Source of the DNA: Actinokineospora iranica
GTDB taxonomy: Bacteria; Actinomycetota; Actinomycetes; Mycobacteriales; Pseudonocardiaceae
Assembly (NCBI RefSeq): GCF_900101685.1
Contig: NZ_FMZZ01000014.1
Location: 105,591 to 169,590 of the forward strand
Reading direction: 5' to 3'
DNA length: 64,000 nt
The translations under genes were made by a program, and so were the position numbers. The notes beneath the pieces are model-generated. The model had not been told where the DNA came from and ran no database searches. It was given only the letters and a program-made list of their open reading frames with translations. Positions 9,560-17,004 of the stretch are shown here, piece by piece. The number at the start of each line of letters is the position of its first letter. Within the stretch, counting starts at the first letter, position 1.

Positions 9560-9952
9560 ATGACCAACGCCACTGGAAAGTTCACCACCACGAGCTGGGA
9601 GGAAGCCCCGTACGACCAGGCTGACGATGCTCCGGTTATCGCCAAGGCCGACGTCCGCAACACCTTCGAGGGCGACATCGTCGGTGCTGGAACGCTGACC
9701 TACTTGCTGGCTTACCCGAAGGACTACGCCAGCTTCGTCGGCATCCAGCGCGTCACCGGGGCGCTTGGGGGCAAGACCGGGCAGTTCATCCTGCAGACCG
9801 AGGGCGTCGTGGACGGCGGACCGCCGTCTTCGACGTGGTTCGTGGTTCCCGGCTCGGCGACTGGTGAGCTGGTTGGGCTGCGGGGGAAGGGGACTGTGGT
9901 CGCCCTCGACGCCACTACTGCCGAGTACACATTGGACTATCATTTCGCCTGA
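9560..9952 (+). CDS. DUF3224 domain protein
   Basis: A 130-residue single-domain protein with the DUF3224 pattern: ATGKFTTTSWEE at the start, KADVRNTFEGDIVGAG, a mid-part FVGIQRVTGALGGKTGQF, and a C-terminal GLRGKGTV...YTLDYHF. DUF3224 proteins are small allene-oxide-cyclase-like barrels of unknown role. The start follows AAGGA and lies 8 bp after the exporter gene, so it is probably co-translated with it; this pairing hints at a role in handling the exporter's compound, which is inference. Confidence 0.9.
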   Translation: MTNATGKFTTTSWEEAPYDQADDAPVIAKADVRNTFEGDIVGAGTLTYLLAYPKDYASFVGIQRVTGALGGKTGQFILQTEGVVDGGPPSSTWFVVPGSATGELVGLRGKGTVVALDATTAEYTLDYHFA

Positions 9953-9963
9953 TTGCTTGCTCT

Positions 9964-9995
9964 GAGGCCACCTTCGGTGTTCCGGAGGTGGCCTC
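9964..9995 (+). terminator. Hairpin terminator after exporter operon
   Basis: A 10-bp outer stem GAGGCCACCT/AGGTGGCCTC, continued by an inner CGG/CCG pair, begins 12 bp after the DUF3224 stop. There is no long T-run, as is usual for GC-rich actinobacteria. Confidence 0.8.
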
Positions 9996-10016
9996 GGGGG
10001 CGCTTTCGTGGGTTTT

Positions 10017-10125
10017 CTCTATGGGGTGGGTCGCGTCCTTTCGCCATCATTGTGAATAACCCCAAGGGGGTCTTTGTGTGCTCCTTGGTCCGCCCATCGA
10101 GCACCTGGCAGGGCCGGGTGCGGCT
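10017..10125. repeat. Degenerate copy of the CTCGATGGGG palindromic repeat
   Basis: This lies in the 296-bp gap 9953-10248. A left arm CTCTATGGGGTGGG (10017-10030) faces a right arm GCCCATCGAG (10092-10101). The right side, CCATCGAGCACCTGGCAGG and the following GTGCGGCT, is nearly identical to the right flank of the long hairpin at 41714-41746. No gene is visible in this gap. Confidence 0.6.
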
Positions 10126-10248
10126 TTGTCTTGTTTCGCTGTGTGGTGATTGATCTGAGGGTTGTGGGTATGTGAACAGCGATCCCGATCTCTGGGTCGA
10201 GTCGTTTCGGTGCTGCGTCCTGCCGGTTTTGGCGTCCGCGTTGGCTGA

Positions 10249-10806
10249 TCAGGGGCAGGCCAGGACGAACATCAGGCCGAGTTGCGTTCCGGCGCCGATG
10301 ATCTCGCCGTTGGCGATCATGGCACGGATCTTGGACAGGGGCACCCATTCGACTCTGGCGGCCTCGTTGCTATCCGGGGGCGCGCCGGTGTCCTCGGCGC
10401 CTTCGGCGACATAGATCAGGTTCTCGAAATCGGCGGTCCCTGCCAGGGGCTGGAAGCTGGTGAGAAGGCGGATGGAGCGGGGGCGCCAGCCGGTTTCCTC
10501 CTCGATTTCGCGGGCCGCGGTGTGGGCCGGGTCTTCGTCCGGATCGACGTAGCCGCCAGGTAGTTCCCAGGTCCAACGGTCCATGATGAAGCGATGGCGG
10601 TATATCAGCAGGACGTGATCGCGATTGTCGTTGAGCACTACGGTCATGCTGGCCTTGGGTATGCGCAGAACATACTGCTCAAATCGCACGCCGTCGGGCA
10701 ATTCGACATGCGCGATCGCCAACTCGATCCGGCGGGTGTTGTCAACCAGACGTTCCTCGTGGATACGCCAGGTTGCGAGCCGTTGGTTCAGCTCTTCGCC
10801 GCTCAT
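10249..10806 (-). CDS. Nudix hydrolase (ADP-ribose pyrophosphatase-like)
   Basis: The 185-residue protein has a full Nudix box at residues 85-107 (G-x5-E-x7-REIEEETGW), preceded by WELPGG. Nudix enzymes cleave nucleoside diphosphates linked to another group, here most like ADP-sugar hydrolases, using Mg2+ bound by the Glu residues. An N-terminal beta domain with VLLIYRHRF precedes the box. It starts 3 bp after the stop of the XRE-TPR regulator gene and is very likely in the same transcript. Exact substrate cannot be read from sequence. Confidence 0.92.
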   Translation of the reverse strand: MSGEELNQRLATWRIHEERLVDNTRRIELAIAHVELPDGVRFEQYVLRIPKASMTVVLNDNRDHVLLIYRHRFIMDRWTWELPGGYVDPDEDPAHTAAREIEEETGWRPRSIRLLTSFQPLAGTADFENLIYVAEGAEDTGAPPDSNEAARVEWVPLSKIRAMIANGEIIGAGTQLGLMFVLACP

Positions 10807-10809
10807 GGT

Positions 10810-12129
10810 TCAGGCGTTCTTGTCGCGTAGGCCCTCCAGGCGTTTCCAGGCCCAGACCGCGATGGACAGGGCGCCTTCTTCCTCCGCGTCGGCGGCCAGG
10901 ATGCGCAATTGGGTTCTGGCCGTCTCGTTTTCTTCGGCTTCTTCCGCTGCCAATGCGAGGGTGCGGCGGGAGCGCAGGAGTTCATAGCCTGCCACTTCGC
11001 CGCGGGCTAGGACTTCCTGGCAGATTCGCATGGCTTCGCGGGGGTTGCCGGAAGCCAGTTCGTAGCGGGCTTCCAGGCTGTCCACTTCGTCGCGGTCGGT
11101 GGACATGCTCAGGGTGCGTTGGGCGCTGCGGGCGTCGGCGATCAGCTTTTTCACCTCGGCCAGGTCGCCGCCGCAGTCGAGTTGGATGGAGGCGGCTGCG
11201 CGGCAGAAGCGCAGCCAATCCTGGACGGGCATCGAGCCGTTGAGGGAGTCCCGGGCGCGTTCCAGGTGGGCCAGGGCGTCCTCGCGCCTGCCCGCGCGGC
11301 CGAGGGCGACGGCCGCGGTCCAGTAGGCGCGGCCGGAGGTGGCGGGACTGTCGAGGGTGGCGGCCGCGGCGAGCATCGGGTCGATCAGCTCGATCGCCAG
11401 CGGGGACTCGTCCAGGTCGCAGAGCACCGAGATCTGCACTGCGTACAGGCGCACCTCCTCGGCGGTGCCCGCGAGCGGGCTGGTGACCAGGGCGTGCTGG
11501 GTCTCGCTGAGCAGGGTCCTGGCGCGGCTCATCTCGCCGACGGCGCGGCAGGCGGTGGCCAGGTCGATGTTGATCGACAGCAGGATGGTCTCCAGGCCCG
11601 CGGTCTCGGCGACCTTGGCGAGTTCGTCCAGGACCGTGAGCCGGTGCCGGTGCTCGTTGGTCATGCCGAGGATGCGCTGCAGCGACATCCCGCTCTCGAT
11701 GATCGCGGTGGGCTCGCCGAACTGGCGGGCCCGGTCGAAGGAGTCTTCCGCGTGCCTGCGGGCGTCGACCAGGTCGCCGGAAGCGAAGGCCGACTGGGTC
11801 AAGATCCGGGTCATGAGTTGACCGGAGTCATGCTCACTGGTCCGAACAGTCGACGGGGCTTCCTCCTCCGGCCAGCTGTCGCCCGCCAAATCGCGGGCGC
11901 GCACACCGAGCACCTTCGCGAGTTGGTGAACAACCTCCAATGTCGGTACACGGTTACCCGCTTCCAACAGGGAGACATAACTGGCGCTGATGGTTCCGCC
12001 GGACACGAGGTCGCGCTGGGACATCCCGCGGCTCAACCGAAGACTCTTCAGTCGTTGACCGAATTCGGGCTGGCTGACCTTACCCGCCCGGACAGGATTT
12101 GACAATTGTTGACTCCTGTGCTGACTCAT
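10810..12129 (-). CDS. XRE-family regulator with TPR-like C-terminal domain
   Basis: The 439-residue protein has an N-terminal helix-turn-helix (about residues 23-82: FGQRLKSLRLSRGMSQRDL, then ISASYVSLLEAGNRVPT) and a long alpha-helical remainder rich in Ala/Leu/Glu pairs that reads as tandem TPR-like repeats. Such proteins bind DNA through the HTH and often take a peptide or partner through the helical array. It heads an operon with the Nudix gene and is divergent, 47 bp apart, from a small secreted peptide gene. A set of TGACTC repeats fills that spacer. The inducing ligand is not known. Confidence 0.88.
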   Translation of the reverse strand: MSQHRSQQLSNPVRAGKVSQPEFGQRLKSLRLSRGMSQRDLVSGGTISASYVSLLEAGNRVPTLEVVHQLAKVLGVRARDLAGDSWPEEEAPSTVRTSEHDSGQLMTRILTQSAFASGDLVDARRHAEDSFDRARQFGEPTAIIESGMSLQRILGMTNEHRHRLTVLDELAKVAETAGLETILLSINIDLATACRAVGEMSRARTLLSETQHALVTSPLAGTAEEVRLYAVQISVLCDLDESPLAIELIDPMLAAAATLDSPATSGRAYWTAAVALGRAGRREDALAHLERARDSLNGSMPVQDWLRFCRAAASIQLDCGGDLAEVKKLIADARSAQRTLSMSTDRDEVDSLEARYELASGNPREAMRICQEVLARGEVAGYELLRSRRTLALAAEEAEENETARTQLRILAADAEEEGALSIAVWAWKRLEGLRDKNA

Positions 12130-12157
12130 GATTTCCTCTAGTCACTGACTCAAGTCA
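12110..12157. promoter_or_regulatory. TGACTC repeats in divergent promoter
   Basis: TGACTC occurs at 12110, 12122 and 12146, that is at 12- and 24-bp spacing on the same face of the helix pair. The third is half of a palindrome TGACT-CA-AGTCA (12146-12157). The set spans the start of the XRE-TPR gene and the leader of the secreted peptide gene and is a reasonable operator for that regulator; this is inference from placement. Confidence 0.5.
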
Positions 12158-12176
12158 ACAAGCTTCGGAGGGAATC

Positions 12177-12371
12177 ATGAAGACGACCGCCACCGCCGTG
12201 TTGACCGCCGCGCTGGCCCTCACCGGGATCGGTCTGTGTCATGCGGACCCCTCTGGCAGTGGACGTTTAGAGTTCAACTCTACCTCAACGCAGGTAGAAC
12301 TCACCGGTAGCGACAGAAACGTTCCAGCATCCGGTGCGTGCGCGAAGACGCTTGACTGGCCCTGGATCTGA
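12177..12371 (+). CDS. Small secreted peptide, unknown function
   Basis: This encodes 64 residues. The first 24 form a classical signal peptide (MKTTATAVLTAALALTGIGL, then CHA before DPSG). The predicted mature part is about 40 residues, Ser/Thr/Asn-rich, and ends TLDWPWI. A strong ribosome site GGAGGGA lies just upstream. It is divergent from an XRE-TPR regulator, an arrangement that in other bacteria marks regulator-peptide pairs, but no homologue is recognised here. The small size keeps confidence moderate. Confidence 0.6.
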   Translation: MKTTATAVLTAALALTGIGLCHADPSGSGRLEFNSTSTQVELTGSDRNVPASGACAKTLDWPWI

Positions 12372-12652
12372 TGCCCGACGCAGGCCTCGGCCATGACTTT
12401 TGTAAGATCGTCTTCCTTGACACGGGCCTCCTGGGTCCGGTCGATGGCCGACACGAGCACAAGGCGGGTCTCCCCAGGGCGTGCGGGCACTAGCCCGACG
12501 TTACTGCTGTCGACCCAGAGGGTGTCCGTTTGGCCTGATCAGCGTTGTGACCCGCGATTCTTCGCCAGCGCCGATCGGACGGATGCCGACAGCTTGTCAA
12601 CACGCAGGTCGCCGATCAGTCAAGGGCAGGCCGCGTACCGAGGGGGTAAACC
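12372..12652. other. Gap before Crp gene, no convincing gene
   Basis: Short open frames exist on both strands here (for example minus strand 12239-12490), but none has a good start site plus a recognisable protein. The last 50 bases hold the promoter side of the Crp-like gene. Confidence 0.4.
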
Positions 12653-13336
12653 ATGTCCATGACCTTGGCTCCGTTATCCGGCATCACGTTCGGGGAGCGG
12701 CTGGAGAGTGTGATCACCGGGCAGGCGCTCGCCGCGCCGTCGGTCCGGATCGACAAGAACGCGAACGTCTACAACTGCGGCTACCGCAGCGACCACGTCT
12801 ACCTGGTCCGCGCGGGCCGCATCAAGACCGTCATGTACTCCAAGGGCGGCAAGGAATGCCTGCTGTCCATCCACCCGGCCGGCGACCTGTTCGGCGAGTT
12901 GTGCGTGCTCGGCGGCCCGCGCGCGGAAACCGCCATCGCCATGGTGCCCAGCGTGCTGCAGTCCATGGCCATGGACGTCTTCCACGCCGCGCTGCGCCGC
13001 GAGGGCCTGGTCGAGGACTTCGTCCGGCACATGGCCATGCGCCTGGCCGAGCAACAGCAGGTCATCAGCGACCTGGTCACCGTCGACAGCGAGCAGCGGC
13101 TGGGGTCGACGCTGCTCAGCCTCGGCCGCAAACTCGGCAAGCGCGAGGCAAGCACCTTGCGCATCGACGAGAAGATCACCCAAGAGGAACTGGCGGGCAT
13201 GGTCGGCACGACCCGGTCCCGCGTGGGGCATTTCCTCAAGCGCTTTCGCGAGGCGGGCATCGTGGAGGTTCGCCAGGGCTGCTTCCTGCGCATCGATGAG
13301 CAGCGCCTGATGGCCTACCTCGATGCCCGAATCTGA
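12653..13336 (+). CDS. Crp/Fnr family transcriptional regulator
   Basis: The 227-residue protein has a cyclic-nucleotide-binding-like barrel (about residues 30-115, with HPAGDLFGELCVLGG) and a C-terminal winged helix (about 165-215, ITQEELAGMVGTTRSRVGHFLKRF). The barrel lacks the R-S/T pair that binds the cAMP phosphate in classical CRP (here GPRAET), so the ligand is uncertain. The ATG has AGGGGG upstream. It stands alone, 63 bp before a decayed NTF2 copy. A fragment of a close relative of its recognition helix lies at 15063-15119, so this region once held two such genes or a duplication. Confidence 0.9.
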   Translation: MSMTLAPLSGITFGERLESVITGQALAAPSVRIDKNANVYNCGYRSDHVYLVRAGRIKTVMYSKGGKECLLSIHPAGDLFGELCVLGGPRAETAIAMVPSVLQSMAMDVFHAALRREGLVEDFVRHMAMRLAEQQQVISDLVTVDSEQRLGSTLLSLGRKLGKREASTLRIDEKITQEELAGMVGTTRSRVGHFLKRFREAGIVEVRQGCFLRIDEQRLMAYLDARI

Positions 13337-13398
13337 GCGCACGGGGTTTCCGGAATGGGCATGTCGTCGGTGCTGACGGCGTGCCCGTTCCGTTGTTG

Positions 13399-13527
13399 AT
13401 CATGACCTGCGGCGCCATGCGCATCGACGGTCGAGCGGAAGCAGCCTTCGGCGTCTACGTGCTCAAGGATGGCAAACTCTGGCGCATCTTCGGCGCTGTA
13501 GAAGGCGGTGCCGTCGCCTTCTGGTAA
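13399..13527 (+). pseudogene. 3' remnant of an NTF2-like gene (copy of 1062-1409)
   Basis: The 43 codons from 13399 to the TAA at 13525 match the last 43 codons of the NTF2-like gene with about seven amino-acid changes (IMTCGAMRIDGRAEAAFG against IMTRSTMRIDGREEVAFG), and the last 23 residues are identical. The match continues a few bases past the stop (TAAGCCC...CATCA). The first two thirds of the gene are absent. It has no ribosome site and is read as a decayed duplicate. Confidence 0.85.
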
Positions 13528-13543
13528 GCCCCAGCATCACAAT

Positions 13544-13569
13544 GGCCGCCGGGCTCCCACCCGGCGGCC
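13544..13569 (+). terminator. Hairpin after NTF2 remnant
   Basis: A 10-bp perfect stem GGCCGCCGGG/CCCGGCGGCC with loop CTCCCA, followed by GTCCCGTTTCTG. It may end transcription from the Crp-like gene. Confidence 0.7.
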
Positions 13570-13705
13570 GTCCCGTTTCTGACGAAGTGTGTCCGGGCTC
13601 CCGAGACACGCCCGGACCGGTGACGAGGGTCGAACAGCCGGTAGTGAGACAGTTACTCCATGGCGATGTGCTGGGGCAGCGCCAACGGTGACAAGGGGGC
13701 GTCGG

Positions 13706-14275
13706 GTGGAGCAGTTGTTGAGGTCGTTCGGGGACTTGATTCCCGTGATGTCGGTCGGAGTGCTCTTGGCGGCGCTCACGACCTGGGTGCTGGTGGTGCT
13801 GCGCAAACGTCGGTGGGGTTTGGCGGAGGCGCTGCGGCGGTCGGTGCTGGACGCTCTGCTGGTATGCGCGGCGCTGCCCGTGCTGTACCTGGTGCTGGTG
13901 CCGATCGTCGGGATGGACGGGACTCCAGTGAGCCTGGTGCCGGGTGCGGACCTGCTGCATGTCATTGACGAGGCGCGGCTGTGGCAGCTGCTGGGGAACC
14001 TGCTGCTGCTCGCGCCCTTGGGCGCCTTGGCCCCGCTGCGGTGGTCGCACTTGCGGTCCATGGCCCGAGTCGCGATCACTGCGGCAGGCGTGGCCGTGTC
14101 GATTGAGGCCGCTCAGTGGCTGCTGGACGTGGGTCGTGTGGTCTCCACTGACGACGCCTTGGTCAACACCGCAGGTGCGATCCTTGGTGCGACAATGACC
14201 CGCTTGTGGTGGGTTCGCGCCCGAGATCGGCAGAACAGTTCCATCGCCGAGCACGCCGAGGCTGGCCGCGACTGA
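13706..14275 (+). CDS. VanZ family membrane protein
   Basis: A 189-residue protein with four to five hydrophobic spans and VanZ features: WQLLGNLLLLAPLGALAPL, then a late SIEAAQWLLDVGRVVSTDDALVNTAGAILG, close to the family's E-x-x-Q...R-x-x-D-x-x-D-x-x-x-N-x-x-G pattern. VanZ-like proteins are linked to teicoplanin resistance and other envelope traits, but most genomic copies have no proven role. GTG 13706 is chosen because AAGGGGG lies 7 bp upstream; the open frame extends further 5' without coding character. Confidence 0.85.
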   Translation: MEQLLRSFGDLIPVMSVGVLLAALTTWVLVVLRKRRWGLAEALRRSVLDALLVCAALPVLYLVLVPIVGMDGTPVSLVPGADLLHVIDEARLWQLLGNLLLLAPLGALAPLRWSHLRSMARVAITAAGVAVSIEAAQWLLDVGRVVSTDDALVNTAGAILGATMTRLWWVRARDRQNSSIAEHAEAGRD

Positions 14276-14360
14276 GCGGCGCCGGAAACACGGCTGCGGC
14301 CGGGGACACCGAGTGGCGCCCCCGGCCGTGCCGTTCATCTTGGGGCTACCCGGATGTCAA

Positions 14361-14888
14361 TCAGGGGTAGGTGACGTTGCCGCTGAACTTTCTCTTCGGC
14401 TGCGCTCCACCGTAGTTGGTGGTAAGGACGAAATAGAAGGTATCGTTGCGTACATTGTCGACCTGCAGCGTGCCGCCCTCCGTGCACGACACAGTCCTGC
14501 TGCCCATCAGGTCGTCGCCCGGAAAGTCCTGGGCGAACAGGCGTATGGTGATCTGCTCAGGGCCGATGCCGGACTGATTCTTGCAGTTCTCGCCCCTTCC
14601 CAGGTTGATCCTGTGTGTGCCGGAGTGCGGAGTGGAGTACTCGCGCGACTGCAGTCGCGTGTCCACCTCGGCGGTGAAATCGAAAGCGCCGAGGACTCCA
14701 AACTTTCCGTTGGGAAGGAAAATTATCTGCGAGGTGTCTCGCCAAGCGAACGTTCCATCCGCCGAAGTGACGGACTTCCATCCACTGCCTATCCCTGGCT
14801 GGTTAGCGTCGGCCGTTGCGGATGCAGTGGGCAGCCCCAGCGCTAGGACGCTGGCACAGCCGACTATGGCAGTTTTTATCGGAAACAA
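14361..14888 (-). CDS. Secreted hypothetical protein
   Basis: About 175 residues from a TTG start that has GGGGAG five bases upstream. The first ~25 residues are a signal peptide (FPIKTAIVGCASVLALG then ASATA). The mature part is rich in Asn, Thr and aromatic residues, has two Cys (NCKN and VSCTEGG), and resembles a small beta-rich exported domain. No family is recognised. Base composition is lower in GC than the neighbours, fitting an acquired gene. A longer frame from 14963 is possible but would bury the signal peptide. Confidence 0.65.
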   Translation of the reverse strand: MFPIKTAIVGCASVLALGLPTASATADANQPGIGSGWKSVTSADGTFAWRDTSQIIFLPNGKFGVLGAFDFTAEVDTRLQSREYSTPHSGTHRINLGRGENCKNQSGIGPEQITIRLFAQDFPGDDLMGSRTVSCTEGGTLQVDNVRNDTFYFVLTTNYGGAQPKRKFSGNVTYP

Positions 14889-15062
14889 AATGACTCCCCA
14901 GTCAAGTTGCACGTGAATCGCACGCGCAGCACTATCCGAACATAATGACTGGCCGAATGGCATCTACCGAAGCGGCATGAGCGCCCTCACGCAAGACCAC
15001 CCTAACGCCGGGCTAGAGTTACTCGCCGCAACCATGATCGTGCCGATTAGCGCGGATGGAGC

Positions 15063-15119
15063 AGAGCTCACCCAAGAGGAACTGGCGGGCCTGGTCGGCA
15101 AGACCCGGTCCCTTTGTTG
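15063..15119 (+). pseudogene. Fragment of a Crp-family HTH
   Basis: The 51 bases after 15066 match the recognition-helix region of the Crp gene at 13180-13230 with only a few changes; translated it reads LTQEELAGLVGKTRS before a stop. No start or cNMP domain is nearby. It abuts the broken IS110 element and is the remnant of a second Crp-like gene. Confidence 0.75.
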
Positions 15120-15179
15120 ATTTTTACGGCCATTTGGCCTAGTACTTTCGTCGGAATGCGGGCAGCACCGGAAAATCTG

Positions 15180-16345
15180 CGGCGTGGGGGGTGTCCTTAT
15201 GTGGTTGTCAAGCCGCTGCGGGCGTGGTGGCTGGTTCGGGTGTCGGTAGTGGGTCTTGTTGCGGAGCATGGCGAACGGGACGTCGCAGCGGCGGCGGGCG
15301 AGGCAGATGAGGGCGGCGTTGTGTTTCTTGCCTTCTGCTCTTTTTCTGTCGTAGTAGGCCCTGCTGACTGGGTCGGCCAGGGCGGCGAACGCGGCGAGGA
15401 AGAACGCGCGTTTGAGTTTGCGGTTGCCTGTGCGGGCGGGGTGTTCGCCCTTGATGCTGGTGCCGGGAGCGGCGGGTGACCGGGGCGATGCAGGCGTGGG
15501 CGGCCAGGTGGGCGGCGCCTGCGAAGTTGGAGGCGTCGCCGATCTCGAGCAGGATGCGGGCGGCGGTCCCGACCCCGATGCCGGGCATCGATGTCAGGAC
15601 CCCGGCAAGAGGGTGCGCATCAAGGATCTCCTTGACCTCGGTGGCGACCTGTTTGAGTTGCTGGAGGACGTTTTTCAGGCTGTCGGCCAGTCGGGGAAGC
15701 ACGGTGTCGGCCGGGGCGGTGGCCGTCTGCTCGCCCAGCGCGGTGAGGATGGCGGTGATGAGCGTGTCGCCCATGCGGGGCGCGTGCGCGGTGGCGATCG
15801 AGGCGAGCTTGCGGCGGCAGGCTTTGGCGATGCCGGTCGGGCCGCCGCAGCGGGAGAGAATCTCCAGCCGCCGGGTGGCTGATCTTCGGGCCGATCGCGC
15901 GTTCCAGGGCCAGGTGGATGCCGGTGAGCAGCCCCCGGATCCGGTTGGACAACCTTGTGGGCTCGCAGGCCAGGTCGTCGTCGAACCCGACCAGCACGTC
16001 CAACTCGGCAGGCGCCTCGTCGCCGACACCGATCGGGCGCAGAGTGTGCGGCAGGGACCGGGCTGCGTCGGCGAGGACGAACGTGTCCCGGGCGTCAATC
16101 TTCGCCCGGCCCGGGTAGAGGTCGGCGATGCCTGCGACGCCCCGATCGCGGCCGGTTGATCGACCACCACCAGCATCGGCCCATGCGCGGCGAGCTTGTC
16201 GAACAACGCTCGCAGCTGGGGCTCGCTGTTGGGCAGCGCACCGTCGTGCAGCCGTTTCCCCGCCGGGTCCAGGCCCACCACGTGATGCTCGCCCTTGCCC
16301 ACATCCAGGCCGAGAACACCCCGAAACCGCTGCTCATCCACCATC
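15180..16345 (-). mobile_element. Degraded IS110-family transposase
   Basis: The N-terminal part (from about 16344) reads VLGLDVGKGEHHVVGLDPAG, with LVVVDQPAAIGA, typical of the IS110 DEDD domain. Near 16128 about 22 expected residues are missing and the frame changes; the middle (DVLVGFDDDLACEPTRLSNR) continues in the second frame. Near 15870 a 2-base loss restores the first frame (LEILSRCGGPTGIAKA, then MPGIGVGTAARILLEIGD of the C-terminal domain). Near 15466 one extra base shifts it again (FFLAAFAALADP, NKTHYR). Three frameshifts and a deletion make it inactive. Element ends are not defined; bounds are approximate. Confidence 0.85.
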
Positions 16346-16795
16346 CCGTTCACTAGCCACGGGTGGCCGCCAGTCGAGCGTCGAGCGCAGGCACCCACGC
16401 CTGCGACGAGACCTACCCGAAGGCGGCCGTGTCCCTATTCAGCGGTCCCTCGACACCCACCAGACCCGGTGACACCACCCCCCGGATCATGGGTTCGACT
16501 GGGGGCCGTCAGTCATGCCGGACCCGGCGACCACAACTCCCTTGATCAGGAGCAACGAAAAAGGCAACGGGGGTCCCTGGCGGGCTTCGTTTGCCATTGC
16601 CGCGGGTGAGCGGGGACCATGGCGGGTGCGAGCGGTGAACCGGGCCGAGCAGGGTCGGCTACGGACGCCGTCCGTCTCACCGTCGTACGCGGGCGGCGGA
16701 GACGGCTGGGCTCCGGGGTCGAGCAGGGCGACACCGGGGCCTCGTCTTGCTCTGTGCGTGGTGGCTCGATTTCCTGCTGTGGCCGGCCTGGGTGT

Positions 16796-16815
16796 TGTGG
16801 GCTCGATGGGGTGGA
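16796..16815 (+). repeat. Single-arm copy of CTCGATGGGG repeat
   Basis: GTGGGCTCGATGGGGTGGA matches the left arm of the palindromic repeats at 41576 and 59319. No facing arm was found nearby. It lies in the 660-bp gap 16346-17004, which holds no recognisable gene apart from this and the repeat just downstream. Confidence 0.5.
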
Positions 16816-16871
16816 TGCCCAACCGCCCCGACCACGCCCACAACGGCCCCTATTTCAGCCCTTCCGCCGCC

Positions 16872-16980
16872 CCCACAGCCCAACAACAAACCCCGCCCAC
16901 CCTGGGGGCCGAGCCCCGATCCATCCTATCGCCGCAGGTCAGCGCGGGGAAGAGGGCGCGGCTCGCCTGTGGATAACTCG
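16872..16980 (-). repeat. Dispersed intergenic repeat with DnaA-box 9-mer, copy 2 (inverted)
   Basis: Read on the minus strand this starts CGAGTTATCCACAG (box at 16968-16976), then CCCTCTTCC, TGACCTGCG, GATAGGATGG, CCCCCAGGGTGGG and GGGGTTTGTTGTT, the same order as copy 1 at 2876-2979, at an estimated four fifths identity by eye. It lies 24 bp beyond the 3' end of the following minus-strand gene. Confidence 0.7.
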
Positions 16981-17004
16981 CGATCATGGTGTCTGGGGCG
17001 GGGG

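Noticed and set aside
12239..12490. Minus-strand 83-codon frame overlapping the secreted peptide gene
   Set aside because: It reads fairly normally, but has no ribosome site and overlaps the better supported peptide gene.
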